Assembly (NCBI GenBank): GCA_964016415.1
Contig: OZ024666.1
Span: 1,655,310-1,719,309 of the forward strand
Direction of reading: 5' to 3'
From: Erwinia sp.
Lineage (GTDB): Bacteria > Pseudomonadota > Gammaproteobacteria > Enterobacterales > Enterobacteriaceae
DNA length: 64,000 bases
The position numbers and the translations under genes are program-made. Numbering within the stretch: the stretch's first letter is position 1; each line of letters starts with the position of its first letter. The notes under the pieces are model-generated. The model worked only from the letters and a program-made list of their open reading frames with translations. It was not told the DNA's origin and made no database searches. Shown piece after piece: positions 62,010 through 64,000 of the stretch.

Positions 62010-64000
62010 TGGAGCTCACGCCTTCAGAAAATCGTGGTGGTCCATCACGATTGTTTATTCTTCGCCCTGTTGCCACCACCTTGTTGATGGTGGCGATTCT
62101 GCTGGCGGGTATTCTGGGTTATCGCGCACTGCCCGTCTCAGCACTGCCTGAAGTCGATTATCCGACAATCCAGGTCGTTACGCTCTATCCGGGAGCCAGC
62201 CCGGATATCACGACTTCCTCGATAACTGCCCCACTGGAAAAACAATTCGGCCAGATGTCAGGGTTGAAACAGATGGCGTCACAGAGCTCCGGCGGAGCCT
62301 CGGTCATTACGCTGCAATTCCAGCTCTCATTACCCCATGATGTGGCGGAACAGGAAGTTCAGGCTGCGATTAACGCAGCGAGTAATTTGTTACCCTCGGA
62401 TCTGCCCAACCCTCCGGTTTACAGTAAAGTGAACCCTGCCGATCCGCCTGTCCTGACACTGGCTGTCACAGCCAGCAGTCTGCCAATGACCCAGGTTGAG
62501 GATATGGTAGAGACGCGGATTGCACAAAAGATCTCCCAGGTTTCGGGTGTCGGTCTCGTCACCCTTTCTGGCGGTAATCGTCCCGCGGTACGGGTGCAAT
62601 TTAATGCTCAGGCTATCGCCTCCCGAGGGCTTGACAGTGAAACGATTCGCAGCGCTATAACCAGCGCCAATGTTAACTCCGCTAAGGGGAGTATTGATGG
62701 CCCTGAGCGCTCAATCACCTTAGCCGCCAACGACCAGATGAAATCCGCTGAGGATTATCGCAGGTTGATTGTAGCCTACCAGAATGGGGCACCTGTCCGT
62801 CTCGGAGATGTAGCAACGGTAGTTCAGGCCGCGGAAAACAGTCGCCTGGGGGCATGGGCAAATCAAAAACCCGCGATTATACTCAATGTACAACGGCAAC
62901 CCGGTGCAAATATCATTACCACTGCCGACAGTGTCCGGCAGATGTTACCCACATTGACAGCCTCTCTGCCACGCTCTGTCGATGTCCAAATCCTCTCTGA
63001 CCGCACCACCAATATCCGTGCCTCTGTCGCCGATGTACAACTCGAACTGGCACTGGCACTTGCGTTGGTGGTCATGATAATTTATTTGTTTCTGCGAAAT
63101 GTTCCGGCAACCATCATTCCGGCTGTCGCAGTCCCGTTATCTCTGATCGGTACCTTTGCTGCCATCTATTTTCTCGGCTTTTCGATTAACAATCTGACCT
63201 TAATGGCACTGACCATCGCAACCGGGTTTGTGGTAGATGACGCGATCGTGGTGATAGAGAACATTTCACGCTATATCGAAAAAGGTGAAAAACCACTACA
63301 GGCGGCCCTCAAGGGGGCGGGAGAGATTGGTTTCACTATCATCTCGTTAACTTTTTCCCTGATTGCAGTACTGATTCCGCTGCTGTTTATGGGAGATATT
63401 GTAGGACGTCTGTTTCGGGAGTTTGCCGTGACACTGGCGATTGCCATTCTTATTTCGGCAGTGGTCTCCCTGACGCTCACACCAATGATGTGTGCCAGAA
63501 TGCTGAGTGTCGAATCTTTACGGCGGCAAAATCGCTTTTCCCGCGCCAGTGAAGCCTTTTTTGAAGCCATCATTTCCCGCTATGGCCAATTGCTGAAGCG
63601 CGAACTACGCCATCCCTGGGCGACCTTATCCGTCGCTGTTGGCACGATGATGCTGACTGTGTTGCTCTGGATAATTATCCCTAAAGGTTTTTTCCCGGTA
63701 CAGGATAATGGGATTATTCAGGGCACACTCCAGGCACCGCAAAGCGTATCATGGGCGGCGATGGCTGAACGCCAGCAACAAGTCAGTGCGTTTATTATGG
63801 CCGACCCGGCTGTGGAGAGTGTCACGACCTTTGTCGGGGATGATGGGGTTAATCCGGCATTGAACAGCAGCAAGCTGCAAATCAATTTGAAACCCCTCAG
63901 TGAGCGCGCAGATCGTGTCGGAACAGTAATAACACGCCTACAGGCACAAGCCCGACATTTACCGGGTATCGAGCTTTACCTGCAACCCGTACAAGATTTG
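62009..64000 (+). CDS. mdtB: MdtB, RND efflux pump subunit (3' end outside window)
   Basis: Inner-membrane RND transporter that pairs with MdtC. The frame is open from ATG 62009, overlapping the mdtA stop, to the window end (about 663 residues seen of roughly 1,040). Early features are [20 protein letters not shown] (first membrane helix), [20 protein letters not shown], and a porter domain. The proton-relay helix is [20 protein letters not shown] with Asp pair near residue 410. No lesion is visible. mdtC presumably follows beyond the window. Confidence 0.94.
   Translation, partial: MELTPSENRGGPSRLFILRPVATTLLMVAILLAGILGYRALPVSALPEVDYPTIQVVTLYPGASPDITTSSITAPLEKQFGQMSGLKQMASQSSGGASVITLQFQLSLPHDVAEQEVQAAINAASNLLPSDLPNPPVYSKVNPADPPVLTLAVTASSLPMTQVEDMVETRIAQKISQVSGVGLVTLSGGNRPAVRVQFNAQAIASRGLDSETIRSAITSANVNSAKGSIDGPERSITLAANDQMKSAEDYRRLIVAYQNGAPVRLGDVATVVQAAENSRLGAWANQKPAIILNVQRQPGANIITTADSVRQMLPTLTASLPRSVDVQILSDRTTNIRASVADVQLELALALALVVMIIYLFLRNVPATIIPAVAVPLSLIGTFAAIYFLGFSINNLTLMALTIATGFVVDDAIVVIENISRYIEKGEKPLQAALKGAGEIGFTIISLTFSLIAVLIPLLFMGDIVGRLFREFAVTLAIAILISAVVSLTLTPMMCARMLSVESLRRQNRFSRASEAFFEAIISRYGQLLKRELRHPWATLSVAVGTMMLTVLLWIIIPKGFFPVQDNGIIQGTLQAPQSVSWAAMAERQQQVSAFIMADPAVESVTTFVGDDGVNPALNSSKLQINLKPLSERADRVGTVITRLQAQARHLPGIELYLQPVQDL

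Overview
The window is chromosomal DNA from a member of the Enterobacterales, probably Erwiniaceae or a close relative. Gene order follows the E. coli 43-46 minute region: fliNOPQR, dsrB, yedP, yedI, vsr, yedJ, mtfA, tRNA-Asn, yeeO, yeeX, yeeA, sbcB, plaP, yeeZ, hisLGDCBHAFI, gnd, galF, asmA, dcd, udk, yegE, yegD, mdtAB. The family placement is inference from gene content. I could not run a phylogeny.

Layout. 1-2557: end of the flagellar fli operon, decaying (fliO, fliP and fliR are all damaged). 2581-9717: dsrB, a probable glucosylglycerate phosphatase/synthase pair, yedI, vsr without dcm, queH, yedJ and mtfA. 9836-9911: tRNA-Asn. 9888-28347: an 18.5 kb integrated element between 25-bp direct repeats. 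It carries a dead tyrosine integrase, a dead type III restriction-modification pair, an intact putative PD-(D/E)XK protein, a MobQ-type relaxase with a small accessory gene, an XRE regulator with two operators, a RepL-like initiator with four 21-bp iterons, a truncated H-NS-like protein, AlpA and many small unknown genes. It looks like a mobilizable plasmid captured at tRNA-Asn by a P4-type integrase. 28575-39908: chemoreceptor pseudogene, DUF202 pair, FAD monooxygenase, MATE exporter, yeeX, yeeA pseudogene, sbcB, plaP, yeeZ. 40079-47359: complete his operon with leader peptide and attenuator. 47421-50996: gnd, broken galE, galF, with no O-antigen or capsule genes between or beside them. 51113-64000: asmA, dcd, udk, yegE, broken yegD, an IS3-family element, a YCII-like gene cut by that element, mdtA and partial mdtB.

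Two themes link the regions. First, gene decay is concentrated in motility and surface functions: flagellar export, a chemoreceptor, galE, a missing rcsA-dsrA interval and a missing polysaccharide locus. Core metabolism (his, gnd, dcd, udk, sbcB) is intact. Several lesions are single-base changes in homopolymers, so some could be sequencing errors, but in-frame nonsense codons support real decay. Second, the element holds the most unusual structure: a duplicated triple-palindrome module near the relaxase and near the replication origin, whose stems differ by compensating changes.
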